46,465 nt of DNA from an uncultured Erysipelotrichaceae bacterium (GCA_902786245.1 CADABS010000031.1:1-46465); one strand, 5' to 3'. Counted from the first letter of the stretch, positions 1 to 8,734 are shown. A program made the numbers and translations. Notes: generated by a model not told the origin, from the sequence alone.

Positions 1-14
1 TCTATATGAAAAAC

Positions 15-56
15 GGAGGAATATGTCGAGATCATCTCGATATCTCCTCCATTTTC
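15..56. terminator. Bidirectional hairpin terminator
   Basis: An imperfect inverted repeat (15-50) pairs GGAGGA..TCGAGAT with ATCTCGA..TCTCCTCC. The plus strand continues into ATTTTCTTTA, and the minus strand continues into GTTTTTCAT. It therefore probably ends transcription arriving from the minus-strand PTS gene and from beyond the left edge. A second small hairpin (GCCTCT/AGAGGC, 64-78) lies between it and the gene. Confidence 0.6.
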
Positions 57-105
57 TTTAACCGCCTCTTTCAGAGGCATACATTTTCAGCAGCCTCGCA
101 TCTGC

Positions 106-519
106 TCATTTTCTTTTGGTCCATCTGCGGTTGGATACCGTGCGCATGACACGCAGCGGATTGGCTTCGCCTTCGAAGTGATAGGGATTCATGCCGGTTT
201 CTTTCCATCCGGCAATGACATCTTCCGCATCTTCGATGAATGCCTCGGCTGCCATGAGGCCGTAGAGTCTTGTCGGAATGACATAGAAGGGAACCTGGGG
301 ATATTTCTCTGCCAGCTGCTTCGCATTCATTGCCAGATGCGGACACAGCATGACGACATCGACTTTGTCGACTGTATCGCCGATGCCGCCGAAGTCATAG
401 GGCTTGAAGAGAAAATCCGCTCTGTCACCCAGGCCTTTCTCCTGTGTTTCTTTATTGAGATGAACGACCAGGGCACTGGAAGAGAATCCGGCCCCGCATG
501 TAATCATGATATGGATCAT
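106..519 (-). CDS. PTS sugar transporter subunit IIB
   Basis: A 137-residue protein with the N-terminal phosphocysteine loop of PTS IIB proteins: MIHIMITCGAGFSSS, with Cys8 as the probable phosphate acceptor. By family knowledge it would take phosphate from a IIA protein and pass it to sugar during IIC-mediated uptake; it is cytoplasmic. The fold suits the lactose/cellobiose or galactitol IIB superfamily, but the sugar cannot be told from sequence. The start is supported by AAGGAGG just upstream on the minus strand. No IIA or IIC gene lies beside it in the window, so partners may be beyond the left edge or unlinked. The C-terminal 30 residues, rich in Arg and Lys, extend past the usual end of the domain. 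Confidence 0.75.
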   Translation of the reverse strand: MIHIMITCGAGFSSSALVVHLNKETQEKGLGDRADFLFKPYDFGGIGDTVDKVDVVMLCPHLAMNAKQLAEKYPQVPFYVIPTRLYGLMAAEAFIEDAEDVIAGWKETGMNPYHFEGEANPLRVMRTVSNRRWTKRK

Positions 520-664
520 ACAGTCCTCCTTCTTACAAAGCCATTAAACCATGGGACTGCATATGTATGGAAGATTTTTCTGTCAATTATTGGGACATCC
601 GGAATTGAAAAACAGCCGGATGGGAAGGATAATGGCGTTGGAACGATCTGACGGAGATAAAATT

Positions 665-1729
665 ATGAAATATATCAAATACTGGCTGCTGGCCGCACTG
701 GCGGTTTTACTGATCCTGACTGCGTCCATACCCCGCATCACGGAGCCGCCTGTACAGGAAACCCAAGAACCGGTACAGGAAACACTGCCGTACTGGAATG
801 CGTCTTCCCCGGTCATGCATTCGATCATGGACTATGTGCAGGAAGTCTCTGATCCATCTTCCGAGATGTATGTGAACCCGGCTGAAAGAATTGCCGTCTT
901 TGATTTTGACGGTACTTTATACGGGGAACTGTTTCCGTCCTACTTTGATACATGTCTGCTGATGCACAGAGCCCTGCATGATGAAGGATATACGGCACCG
1001 GAAGAAATCAGAGCCTATGCCCAGGAACTCGAATATGCATATGACCATGGTCTGCCGGAACCGGAATCGGATCTTTCCGGTGCCCAGTGTCTGGCCCAGA
1101 TGTTTGCCGGTATGACGGTCGAAGAATACCGGGCTTATATCCGTGCATTCATGGATACACCGGTCTGGGGATTTGAAAACATGACATACGGCGAAGCATT
1201 CTATCTGCCGATGCGCTCGGTCATCGAATATCTGGATGGACATGACTTTACGGTATTTGTATCAAGCGGATCAGAAAGAAACATGGTAAGGGAACTGATC
1301 ACAGGAACACTGGATGAATGGATCCCGGCTGACAGAGTCATCGGCAGTACGTTTGCGCTTTCTGCTTCACAGCAGGGGGAGAAGGCCGGCAGAAGCTATG
1401 AACTCAAAGAAGACGATGCGGTGATCATGGCCGGGAATCTTGTTACAAAGAACCAGAAGACCAATAAGGTATTCTCGATCATCGATGAAATCGGACAGGC
1501 ACCGCTGATGGTCTTCGGCAATTCATCGGGCGACCTCTCCATGGCAAGATATGCTCTCCAGCATAACGGCAGGGGATATATGCTGTTGTGCGATGATACG
1601 GTCAGAGACTACGGCAATACGGAAACCGCTGATGCATTCGCGCAGAAATGCATTGAATACGGGTTGGAAACCATATCCATGAAGGATGATTTTGAGACCA
1701 TATACAGGCAGGAAAGTCACAGAAAATAA
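665..1729 (+). CDS. Membrane-anchored HAD-family phosphatase
   Basis: A 354-residue protein with an N-terminal hydrophobic segment (residues about 5-22) that is a signal anchor, followed by a Pro/Glu/Gln-rich linker. The HAD motifs are present: DFDGTLYG (nucleophile Asp80 and Asp82), a motif-II SSGS near residue 202, and motif IV GNSSGD near residue 290. The large insertion between motifs I and II is a helical cap, as in phosphoserine-phosphatase-like enzymes. It probably removes phosphate from a small molecule outside the membrane; the substrate is unknown. A longer reading frame opens upstream, but ATG 665 directly follows a GGAGAT site and starts the signal anchor, so it is preferred. Confidence 0.75.
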   Translation: MKYIKYWLLAALAVLLILTASIPRITEPPVQETQEPVQETLPYWNASSPVMHSIMDYVQEVSDPSSEMYVNPAERIAVFDFDGTLYGELFPSYFDTCLLMHRALHDEGYTAPEEIRAYAQELEYAYDHGLPEPESDLSGAQCLAQMFAGMTVEEYRAYIRAFMDTPVWGFENMTYGEAFYLPMRSVIEYLDGHDFTVFVSSGSERNMVRELITGTLDEWIPADRVIGSTFALSASQQGEKAGRSYELKEDDAVIMAGNLVTKNQKTNKVFSIIDEIGQAPLMVFGNSSGDLSMARYALQHNGRGYMLLCDDTVRDYGNTETADAFAQKCIEYGLETISMKDDFETIYRQESHRK

Positions 1730-1768
1730 GCGGTATGATAGAGCAAACAGGACAACAGAGAAAACAAT

Positions 1769-2009
1769 ATGATCATTAAAGCAGTGAAATTCAGAACCGA
1801 TGGTTTTTATTCGCAGCCGTTTGCCTTCGGCGGTGAAGAAGGTCCGCAGGCATTTGATCCCAATATCCGCTACCGCGGCAGTCTGCAGCTCGATCTGCGG
1901 CTATGTCTATGATCCTGCTGAAAACAACGGCGCTGCCTTTGAAGATCTGCCGGAGGACTGGAAATGTCCGCGGTGCAGACAGGGCAAGGACAAATTCAAT
2001 CCGGCATAA
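1769..2009 (+). pseudogene. Deletion remnant: MBL-fold N-terminus joined out of frame to rubredoxin
   Basis: Two coding scraps in different frames abut here. From ATG 1769 a frame reads [27 protein letters not shown], like the start of a metallo-beta-lactamase-fold protein, then hits TGA at 1910-1912. In another frame, from about 1884, the sequence reads [30 protein letters not shown], which is the body of rubredoxin (iron-binding CxxC pairs). The first pair is abnormal, CSSIC instead of CxxC, because the codon for the normal first Cys lies at the junction. The simplest reading is an internal deletion that fused the head of an MBL-fold (perhaps MBL-rubredoxin) gene to its rubredoxin tail out of frame. 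The product is unlikely to work. Confidence 0.6.
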
Positions 2010-2016
2010 TACAGTG

Positions 2017-2046
2017 GACATCTGTGATGAGCAGATGTCTTTTTTT
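2017..2046 (+). terminator. Rho-independent terminator
   Basis: A perfect 8-bp stem GACATCTG/CAGATGTC with a 7-base loop is followed by seven T residues. It sits just after the rubredoxin reading frame, as expected for the end of a formerly functional transcript. Confidence 0.85.
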
Positions 2047-2116
2047 CTGCGGATGCTTTCTGTTATGTGCACAGTGCGCTAAAATGAATAGCGGATCACA
2101 ACAGTGGAGAATTACA

Positions 2117-3559
2117 ATGAAAAAGACATATATTGCGACCATGCCGAACAAGATCGGTGCCTTTCTGAAAGCCAGTGAATGCGTATCGAAGCTGAACATC
2201 AATATCACCCGGATCAGCTATAACAAAGCTGTCGATTCGCATACCCTGTTCATGGATGTCAGCGGCAGTGCCGCAGCCATTGAAGAGGCAGACAGACAGC
2301 TCAAGGAATTAGGCTACCTGGATGCGGAAGGACATGAGAAAAATGTCGTGCTGCTCGGCTTTACCCTGAAAGACAGACCCGGGGCAGTGACCGAAATCCT
2401 GCGTCTGATCGAAGATTTCGGCCTGAATATCTCCTATGTCAATACAAGAGAGAATGACGCAAAGGTCAATAATGCCGTCTTCGGTCTTCTGGTCAGGGAC
2501 GAAAAGGTACTGGATGAATTCCTGCAGAAGGCGGAACAGCACTGTCCGGTTCAGATCATGGATTACAACCATGCCGAGCAGGTCTATGACAACAGCATCT
2601 TCTACCGTTCCTTCGTATCCGGACTGATGGAGACATGCGGTCTGCCGGAGGAGAAGCGGGATGAACTGCTGGTGTGCTCCAACCAGATCATGCAGATGAA
2701 AGAGGACAGCGGACAGTCTCCCTACAGAACCTTTGAAAGCATCAGCCGTTTCTCGGAGCTGCTGGCAAAATACCGGGGACCTGCGTTCAATCCGAGGATC
2801 ACGAGACATCCATTGGCAGATCATACCGAACTGCTCCTGATCGAGCCGCCGTGCGGATCGAATACGATGGTCATCCGCAGCTATGATGAATATCTGTTTA
2901 TCGATTCCGGCTATACCGTATACCGGGAAGAGATGAAAAAGATCCTGCGCAGGCTGATTCCGGATTTTGATCATATCCCGAAAAAGATCGTTCTGACCCA
3001 TGCCGATGTCGATCATACCGGTCTGCTCGATCTGTTTGATGAGATCATCGTGACTGAAAGGACAAAGCAGTGGCTGATCGATGAAGCAGAAGGGAAAGAC
3101 GGCTACCGGGAACATCTTGAAGCCCACCGTCCCTATGTACGTATATGCAAGGCGGTTTCGCATTTCCGTCCCTGCGATCCGGCGAAGATCCGGACACCGT
3201 GGAAGTATTTTGAAACCCTGGACGGACTGCTGACACAGATCGGCTTCTTTGACTTCGGCGAGATGCATTTTGAAGTGTATGAAGGACAGGGCGGCCATGT
3301 GCCGGGGGAAACGATCCTGATCGATTATGAACATCAGGTGGCCTTTACCGGCGATGTCTATTTCAATGTTCATTCCGTCACAAAGGAACAGGCGGAATAC
3401 AATAAATATGCACCGGTTCTGCTTTCTTCGGTGGATTCCGATCCCCGCCAATGCGCAGCGGAGCGGCAGGCGATCCTGATGCGTCTAGGCCAGGGCGACT
3501 GGCAGGTGTTCGGTTCGCACGGCATGAAGAAGGAATACAGCATTCATATCGATGAGTAG
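2117..3559 (+). CDS. ACT-ACT-metallo-beta-lactamase-fold protein
   Basis: A 480-residue protein. Residues about 3-70 and 76-150 are two ACT-type domains (the second begins VLLGFTLKDRPGAVTEIL), which in other proteins bind amino acids. A helical linker follows, and residues about 215-475 form a metallo-beta-lactamase fold. The metal ligands can be read: THADVDHTG (His295, Asp297, Asp299, His300), GGHVPGE (His394), TGDVYF (Asp413) and GSHGMK (His468). The Asp in place of the second His of HxHxDH is notable. It is probably a cytosolic hydrolase or redox enzyme controlled by a small ligand; the substrate is unknown. ATG 2117 is chosen because the first ACT domain starts there; upstream lies the terminator of the previous unit. 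Confidence 0.75.
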   Translation: MKKTYIATMPNKIGAFLKASECVSKLNINITRISYNKAVDSHTLFMDVSGSAAAIEEADRQLKELGYLDAEGHEKNVVLLGFTLKDRPGAVTEILRLIEDFGLNISYVNTRENDAKVNNAVFGLLVRDEKVLDEFLQKAEQHCPVQIMDYNHAEQVYDNSIFYRSFVSGLMETCGLPEEKRDELLVCSNQIMQMKEDSGQSPYRTFESISRFSELLAKYRGPAFNPRITRHPLADHTELLLIEPPCGSNTMVIRSYDEYLFIDSGYTVYREEMKKILRRLIPDFDHIPKKIVLTHADVDHTGLLDLFDEIIVTERTKQWLIDEAEGKDGYREHLEAHRPYVRICKAVSHFRPCDPAKIRTPWKYFETLDGLLTQIGFFDFGEMHFEVYEGQGGHVPGETILIDYEHQVAFTGDVYFNVHSVTKEQAEYNKYAPVLLSSVDSDPRQCAAERQAILMRLGQGDWQVFGSHGMKKEYSIHIDE

Positions 3560-3566
3560 GCTATGG

Positions 3567-3603
3567 CAGAGACAGTTGGATTTGACAACTGCCTCTGTCT
3601 TTT
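3567..3603 (+). terminator. Rho-independent terminator
   Basis: Stem CAGAG-A-CAGTTG pairs with CAACTG-C-CTCTG (one mismatch) around a 7-base loop and runs into TCTTTTG. It lies directly after the ACT-MBL gene and separates it from the transporter gene. Confidence 0.75.
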
Positions 3604-3638
3604 GTATACCTATGCATTGGACTGCAGAGGTAAAACAA

Positions 3639-4862
3639 ATGATCAATACTATCCGAAAATATATCGAACCCGACATCAGACTGCGCAGAGCAGGCTGTGC
3701 CGTACTGGCACTTCTGCTTGCCATATCCGCTTTCTGCTTCATATACGGCACAAACAAGCTGCAGATCGATCCGGCAGAATGCAGCTTCCATCAAGAAGTG
3801 CAGATGCAGAGAGACAGAGAAGCCGAGGAAATAGATGAAGACAGCACCATGTGCGATGTCATCTACGTGTATGAAGATGCACAGATGACAGTTTCGTATA
3901 CGCAGGAGGCGTATGCGCAATTGACAGATGACCCCATCACTGCCTATGAGTATGTTTCAAAGAACGGGGAAAAACTGTATTTTGCCCATCCCGGTCCAAG
4001 CGCCTATGAAATCAGAGATACATATAAACAGAGCATGGCTGATACATTGATGCCGGTATTCAATCTTGCCAACGCGCTGCTGATTCTTGCGGTATCGCTC
4101 AGTGTCATACTGATGTTTTCGGGATTCTTCAGTACCTATGAAAAATGCTGGTTCCTGTCGATCATGGTACTGGCAGTGATCGTATCGGTGCTGTTTCCCG
4201 AGGAAAGCGCCAACGGTGTCAGCGGTATCTGGATCATGTTATTGTATCTCCTGGATACATTCCTGAATATCCTGTGCGAACTGCTGATCTCGAAACAGTC
4301 CAGATACAATTTCCTGGTTTCCGTTGCGGTAGAAATCACCGAGATTGCGATCAGTCTTGTGCTTATGTACAGATTTGCGACCATGGCCGTGACCCTGCTG
4401 TTCTGGCTGCCGATCGATATCATCTCCTTCATCAACTGGACAAAGCATAAAGATGAAGAAGAGGATGAACTGACAAGAGTCAGAAAACTGAAGGGATGGC
4501 AGGAAGTATTGGTCATTGCCGCAATCGCTTTATGGACACTGGTGGTGGGATACTGGATGAGCGGATTGAATATTGCGACCGATTTCTTCGGGGGAAACAG
4601 AGATCTGGAAATTGTCATGATTTATCTGGATGCCTGTGCTTCTGCGGTAGGTATTGCCAACGGACTGTTCATTTTCTTCCGGATGCGGGAACAGTGGATC
4701 GCATGGTATATCTGTGCCGCCCTGGAAGCCTTCATGAATATTCTTGCCGGACAGTATGTTCTGCTTGTATTGAAACTGGGCTATTTCACCAATACCACTT
4801 ACGGATATATCAAGTGGAGCCGCTATATCAAAACACATCAGGAGGATGCTTCGCTGTTCTGA
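3639..4862 (+). CDS. PnuC-like nicotinamide riboside transporter with N-terminal extension
   Basis: A 407-residue membrane protein. The C-terminal two thirds resemble PnuC: several membrane helices, then a cytoplasmic KHKDEEEDELTRVRK loop, and at the end the tryptophan-rich REQWIAWYICAALEA helix and a YGYIKW ending. PnuC proteins move nicotinamide riboside by facilitated diffusion. Unlike ordinary PnuC (about 200-250 residues), this one begins with an extra membrane helix (about 17-36), an acidic extracytoplasmic region (about 37-125) and another helix. ATG 3639 follows AGAGGT; an in-frame start about nine codons earlier is possible. The PnuC call rests on the C-terminal pattern and helix layout. 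Confidence 0.65.
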   Translation: MINTIRKYIEPDIRLRRAGCAVLALLLAISAFCFIYGTNKLQIDPAECSFHQEVQMQRDREAEEIDEDSTMCDVIYVYEDAQMTVSYTQEAYAQLTDDPITAYEYVSKNGEKLYFAHPGPSAYEIRDTYKQSMADTLMPVFNLANALLILAVSLSVILMFSGFFSTYEKCWFLSIMVLAVIVSVLFPEESANGVSGIWIMLLYLLDTFLNILCELLISKQSRYNFLVSVAVEITEIAISLVLMYRFATMAVTLLFWLPIDIISFINWTKHKDEEEDELTRVRKLKGWQEVLVIAAIALWTLVVGYWMSGLNIATDFFGGNRDLEIVMIYLDACASAVGIANGLFIFFRMREQWIAWYICAALEAFMNILAGQYVLLVLKLGYFTNTTYGYIKWSRYIKTHQEDASLF

Positions 4863-4896
4863 GCCATGCAAAGTTTCCGGAATGTACGGTATGGAA

Positions 4897-4925
4897 TTGA
4901 TTCAATGCAATAAAGTTGATAAAAT
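4897..4925 (+). promoter_or_regulatory. Sigma-A-type promoter of efp
   Basis: TTGATT (4897-4902), a 17-base spacer, and TAAAAT (4920-4925) lie 32 bases before the efp start codon. Spacing and both hexamers are close to consensus for a vegetative promoter. Confidence 0.65.
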
Positions 4926-4956
4926 ATGCAGGTAAAAATGAAAGCAGGTAATGAGT

Positions 4957-5514
4957 ATGGCTATTGAAGCAGGCGATTTTAAAACAGGATTAACGATCAT
5001 GAACGACGGCGACCCGTGGGTCGTTCTGGATTTCCAGCATGTCAAGCCGGGCAAAGGCGCAGCGATTCTGAAGACAAAGCTGAAGAACCTGAAGACAGGT
5101 TCCACACAGGAAATCAACTTCAACGCATCGGTGAAGTTCGAAGCTGCCAATATCGAAAGAAAGCAGGCGACGTATTCCTATAACGACGGTGAAACATATT
5201 ATTTCTATTCACCGGACGGAAGCGAGTCTTTCGAAGTCAACAACGTTCATATCGGCGACAAGAGCAAGTACATCGTTGACAATCTTGACTGTGTACTGAT
5301 GATGTTCGACGGCGATGTTCTCGACATTCAGCTGCCTTCCACCGTTGCGATGACAGTCGTTGAGACAACACCGGCAATCAAGGGCGCTCCTTCCACCCAG
5401 ACAAAGGATGCGACAACGGATACGGGTCTGACTCTGAGAGTTCCGCAGTTCATTGAACAGGGCGAAGTCATCATGGTCAACACCGATGAAGGAAAGTATT
5501 CCGGAAGAGCCTGA
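4957..5514 (+). CDS. efp: Elongation factor P
   Basis: A 185-residue protein, the standard EF-P length. It has the N-terminal KOW-like domain with the tip loop KPGKG (Lys33 at the position that is modified in other bacteria), the central OB domain and the C-terminal OB domain ending EGKYSGRA. EF-P binds ribosomes stalled on polyproline runs and promotes peptide-bond formation. Starting at 4957 (MAIEAGDF) gives the family length and better spacing to the AGCAGG site than ATG 4951. No gene for a known EF-P lysine-modifying enzyme is adjacent. It has its own promoter and terminator, so it is probably transcribed alone. Confidence 0.95.
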   Translation: MAIEAGDFKTGLTIMNDGDPWVVLDFQHVKPGKGAAILKTKLKNLKTGSTQEINFNASVKFEAANIERKQATYSYNDGETYYFYSPDGSESFEVNNVHIGDKSKYIVDNLDCVLMMFDGDVLDIQLPSTVAMTVVETTPAIKGAPSTQTKDATTDTGLTLRVPQFIEQGEVIMVNTDEGKYSGRA

Positions 5515-5530
5515 TCAGGGCTCTTTTTTC
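5506..5530 (+). terminator. Rho-independent terminator overlapping the efp stop codon
   Basis: AGAGCC/GGGCTCT pairs around TGATCA and is followed by six T residues. The stem includes the last efp codons and its stop, and it ends only a few bases before the next start codon at 5535, so the downstream gene has almost no room for its own promoter. Confidence 0.8.
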
Positions 5531-5534
5531 AGAT

Positions 5535-6278
5535 ATGAGCAGAACAGCACTGGTGACAGGAGGCAGCGGCGGCATCGGCAGTGCCATCGTTAAGGAACTG
5601 GCAGAATACGGCTGGGATATTGCCATTCATTATTTTCAGAACAGGGAAAAAGCAGAAGAACTGATGGAGCAGCTGAAGGCTCTTCCCGTCAGATGCATCT
5701 GTGTACAGGCGGATATATCCGATGAGCAGGCAGTCGATGCGATGTTTACAAAGATCGAAGAGGAACTCGGTCCGGTAACCGCTCTGATCAATAACGCCGG
5801 CATCGACCGTCCGGATTTCTTCATGAATAAGAAAACAGAAGATTTTCACAGGGTCATGGATATCAATGTGCTCGGTGCCTGGCACTGTGCCAGAAGAGCC
5901 TATAAAAACATGATGGACATGGAAACCGGAAAGATCGTCAATATTGCTTCGACAGACGGCATCAATACGTATTATCCGGTCAATATCGATTATGACGCAT
6001 CCAAGGCAGCCCTGATCTCACTGACCCATAATCTGGCGGTGCAGTTTGCCCCGTATGTCAATGTCAACTGCGTCGCCCCTGGCTTTATCGGAACCGAGAA
6101 AGAACTCGAAGGGTATGATGCGGAATTCCTCAAACAGGAAACGGAAAAAATCTTAAAAAAACGGTACGGAAGACCGGAAGAGGTCGCCCATACCGTACGC
6201 TTTCTTGTCAGTGAAGAAGCGGAGTTTATCAATAATACCGTCATCCGGATCGATGGCGGACAGATGGGAAGCGTCTAG
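5535..6278 (+). CDS. Short-chain dehydrogenase/reductase, FabG-like
   Basis: A 247-residue classical SDR of usual length. Visible motifs are the nucleotide loop TGGSGGIG (residues 8-15), NNAG (86-89), catalytic Ser139 in IASTDG, Tyr153 and Lys157 in YDASK, and the C-terminal IDGGQ. It would reduce a keto group or oxidise an alcohol with NAD(P)H; FabG-type beta-ketoacyl-ACP reductase is closest in pattern but the substrate is not proven. No clear Shine-Dalgarno site precedes ATG 5535, since the T-run of the efp terminator occupies that position. Expression may come from read-through of efp. Its TAG stop shares a CTAG with the convergent gene. Confidence 0.85.
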   Translation: MSRTALVTGGSGGIGSAIVKELAEYGWDIAIHYFQNREKAEELMEQLKALPVRCICVQADISDEQAVDAMFTKIEEELGPVTALINNAGIDRPDFFMNKKTEDFHRVMDINVLGAWHCARRAYKNMMDMETGKIVNIASTDGINTYYPVNIDYDASKAALISLTHNLAVQFAPYVNVNCVAPGFIGTEKELEGYDAEFLKQETEKILKKRYGRPEEVAHTVRFLVSEEAEFINNTVIRIDGGQMGSV

Positions 6279-7534
6279 GCTTCCTTTTTCTGTGCTTTGG
6301 TCAGTGCCAGCATGATCATGAGCTTTCCGTATGCCAGAGAAAGCCCGCCCTGCATATAGAGGGTATAGGGAGGAATCACCGGGGCATCGGCACTGAGTTC
6401 GATCGTGCTGCCCTGGGTAAAGGCACCGCAGGCCATGACTTCATCGAAAGGATAACCCGGCATCGGTGCGGGAAGGACGGTGACATAGGAATCTACCGGG
6501 GAAGAGGACTGCAGTCCCTGGGTAAAGCGGACCAGGCTTTCTTTATCCCCGAGTTCCACTGTCTGGATGATATCGGTGCGGTATGCATCATAGCGGGGCG
6601 ATACATTCTGATAGCCCAGCTTCTCCATCATCCATGCCGCAAAGACAGCGGTCTTCAGGGCACTGTTGACAGCACGGGGTGCCATGAACAATCCTTTGAA
6701 GAATGCATTGTTCAGATTGAAATTGGCACCATGTTCCTTGCCAAGCCCCGGTGCTGTTAACCGGTCTGCGCACATTGCGATCAGATCGCTTCTGCCGGCA
6801 ATATAGCCGCCGGTGGAGGCGACACCGCCGCCGAGGTTCTTCATCAATGAACCGACGACCAGATCCGCACCGGCATGGCCCGGTTCTTTTTCTTCCACAA
6901 GTTCGCCATAGCAGTTATCGACCATGATGATGACTTCGTCATTGACTTTGCGTATCTCTGCGATCAGATGAGCGATCTTTTCGATGGTCAGGGAAAGACG
7001 GGAGGAGTAGCCTCTGGATCTCTGGATCTCCACCAGCTTTACGTCTTTTCTGCTTAAGCGTTCAACGATCGTTTTTTCATCGAATTCGTTGTCGATGAGA
7101 TCGATCTGTTCATACTGTACGCCATGGGCTTTCAAGGACTGGCTGGAGTCTCCGTACAGTCCGATCATTTCCTGCAGGGAATCATAGGGAGTCCCGGTCA
7201 GGGAGATCATCGTATCCCCATGTTTCAGCATCGCCGAGAAAGCAAGCCATAAGGCATTTGTCCCGGACATGATCTGGGGACGCACCAGGCTGTCTTCACA
7301 TCCCAGTACGGACGCATAGATCTTTTCCAGTTTGTCCCGGCCGGGATCGTAGTTGCCGTAGCCGTTGATATCGGCGAAGTCGGTATAGCTGACCTTGTTC
7401 TCAATGAAAGCAGAGAGAATACGTTCGGAATTGACAAGAGAGATCCTGTCGATGTTTTTATAGACGGCATCCAGTTCGGAATCGGACTGCTGTGCCAGTG
7501 TCAGTATTTTCTGATCAATCTGATCCAGTATCAT
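6275..7534 (-). CDS. PLP-dependent lyase, aluminium-resistance / methionine gamma-lyase family
   Basis: A 419-residue fold-type I PLP enzyme of the aluminium-resistance family seen in many Bacillota. The PLP lysine is Lys232 in SLMKNLGGG, preceded by the Asp206 region VDNCYGE, and NGYGNYDPGRD near residues 57-66 is typical for the family. Members are related to cystathionine beta-lyase and methionine gamma-lyase and probably cleave a sulfur amino acid; the name from aluminium tolerance reports an old phenotype rather than a reaction. The start follows AAAGGAA on the minus strand, and a TATAAT lies at 7566-7561. It converges on the SDR gene, overlapping it by four bases. Confidence 0.8.
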   Translation of the reverse strand: MILDQIDQKILTLAQQSDSELDAVYKNIDRISLVNSERILSAFIENKVSYTDFADINGYGNYDPGRDKLEKIYASVLGCEDSLVRPQIMSGTNALWLAFSAMLKHGDTMISLTGTPYDSLQEMIGLYGDSSQSLKAHGVQYEQIDLIDNEFDEKTIVERLSRKDVKLVEIQRSRGYSSRLSLTIEKIAHLIAEIRKVNDEVIIMVDNCYGELVEEKEPGHAGADLVVGSLMKNLGGGVASTGGYIAGRSDLIAMCADRLTAPGLGKEHGANFNLNNAFFKGLFMAPRAVNSALKTAVFAAWMMEKLGYQNVSPRYDAYRTDIIQTVELGDKESLVRFTQGLQSSSPVDSYVTVLPAPMPGYPFDEVMACGAFTQGSTIELSADAPVIPPYTLYMQGGLSLAYGKLMIMLALTKAQKKEA

Positions 7535-7674
7535 AGTGTTCTGTTCCTTTCAGCCTTAACATTATAGCCTTGCCATGAACGCAAAGAAAGGGTGCTGTGA
7601 CGGAAACAGTACTTCAATGAGGCAGGAACAGGTATCTCTGATGTATCATGGAAGCAGAGACAGGGTACAAGGCT

Positions 7675-8732
7675 ATGGAGAAAAGAATATGCATATTTCT
7701 GATCTGCGCACTGGCGCTTGCTGCCTGCACAGGCAGACACCAGGAACCTCCCGTCAATGACAGTACAACAGATACGGCAAGAGACACCAGCCATGAAGAA
7801 ATCACCTGGGATCTGATCCAGATGGTACAGCATAATACAGAGGTAAAGACTCTGCTGGAAAAGTCCATTGCCAAAGCCTATGCGATCAATCCCGATCCGG
7901 ATACCAATCCGGTGGATTGCCTGGAGAACTATTATGCATTTATCGACAGAACTGTGAAATGCATGCCATGGGAAATCGATCCCTCACAGGAACACAGCAG
8001 TCTCTATGACCGTATCGATCAGTCCATGGGCTGTCTGTACTTTGTCATTGACCAGCCTCTGGAAGAACTGGAAGACAAAGGATACTTCCATAACTCGATC
8101 ATGTATCATGAACCGTTCAGGACATGGTGGACGCAGTTTCTTTCCGTCAACGGTCAGTTCCTGAACAGCGAAGCATCCTGGAATGATACGTATTATAAAA
8201 ATGCATTGAAAGAAGAAGGCTTTGGACTGGATACAGGTTTATATGAAAATCCATCGAACTGGCACAACTTCAATGATTTCTTTGCCAGAAAACTGAAAGA
8301 TCCGTCCCTGCGTCCGGTTGAAGCAGAGAGAAGATGATCATGTCGTTGTTTCACCGGCGGAACATGCAGGTATTGCCATCAAGACGGGTACCCTGACGGA
8401 TGTATCGGTACTGTTATAAAGAATACTATTCCGAAAGCATCGGCTGGCAATCGCTGGAGACAAGGGGCATTGTCATTGTCGAAACTCAAAGCAATGCATT
8501 ATGTGCAATCATACCGGTAGGCATGTGTCAGGTATCATCAGTCAATTTCGAGGAAAGCGTCAAAGCCGGAACAGAAGTGAAAAAGGGCGATCCGCTGGGA
8601 TATTTCCTGTTCGGAGGAAGTGATATCATCATGGTATTTTCCGGAGATACAGGTTTTGAAATGACCGCAGAAAAAGATGTTCATCTCGATATGGGCAGTG
8701 CATACGGTACAATAAATACAGGAGATCAGTAA
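7675..8732 (+). pseudogene. Broken phosphatidylserine decarboxylase-like lipoprotein gene
   Basis: The first frame (7675-8337) encodes a lipoprotein signal ending in Cys18 and then the N-terminal part of a phosphatidylserine-decarboxylase-family protein, ending NWHNFNDFFARKLKD. It stops at 8335. Shifting by one base continues the family sequence (DDHVVVSPAEHAGIAIKTGT) until a stop near 8416. The third piece (to 8732) carries the family end, with GMCQVSSV and KKGDPLGYFLFGGSDII; the usual LGST-like pyruvoyl site is replaced by FGGSD. The middle segment that would hold the HxxxHxPV-like core is missing. So the gene has a frameshift and an internal deletion. The first ORF could still make a stable lipoprotein fragment. 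Confidence 0.65.
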
Positions 8733-8734
8733 TC

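Noticed and set aside
2309-3451. Long minus-strand ORF of 380 codons opposite the ACT-MBL gene
   Set aside because: It is the complement of a gene with clear domains and metal ligands; its product has no recognisable pattern.
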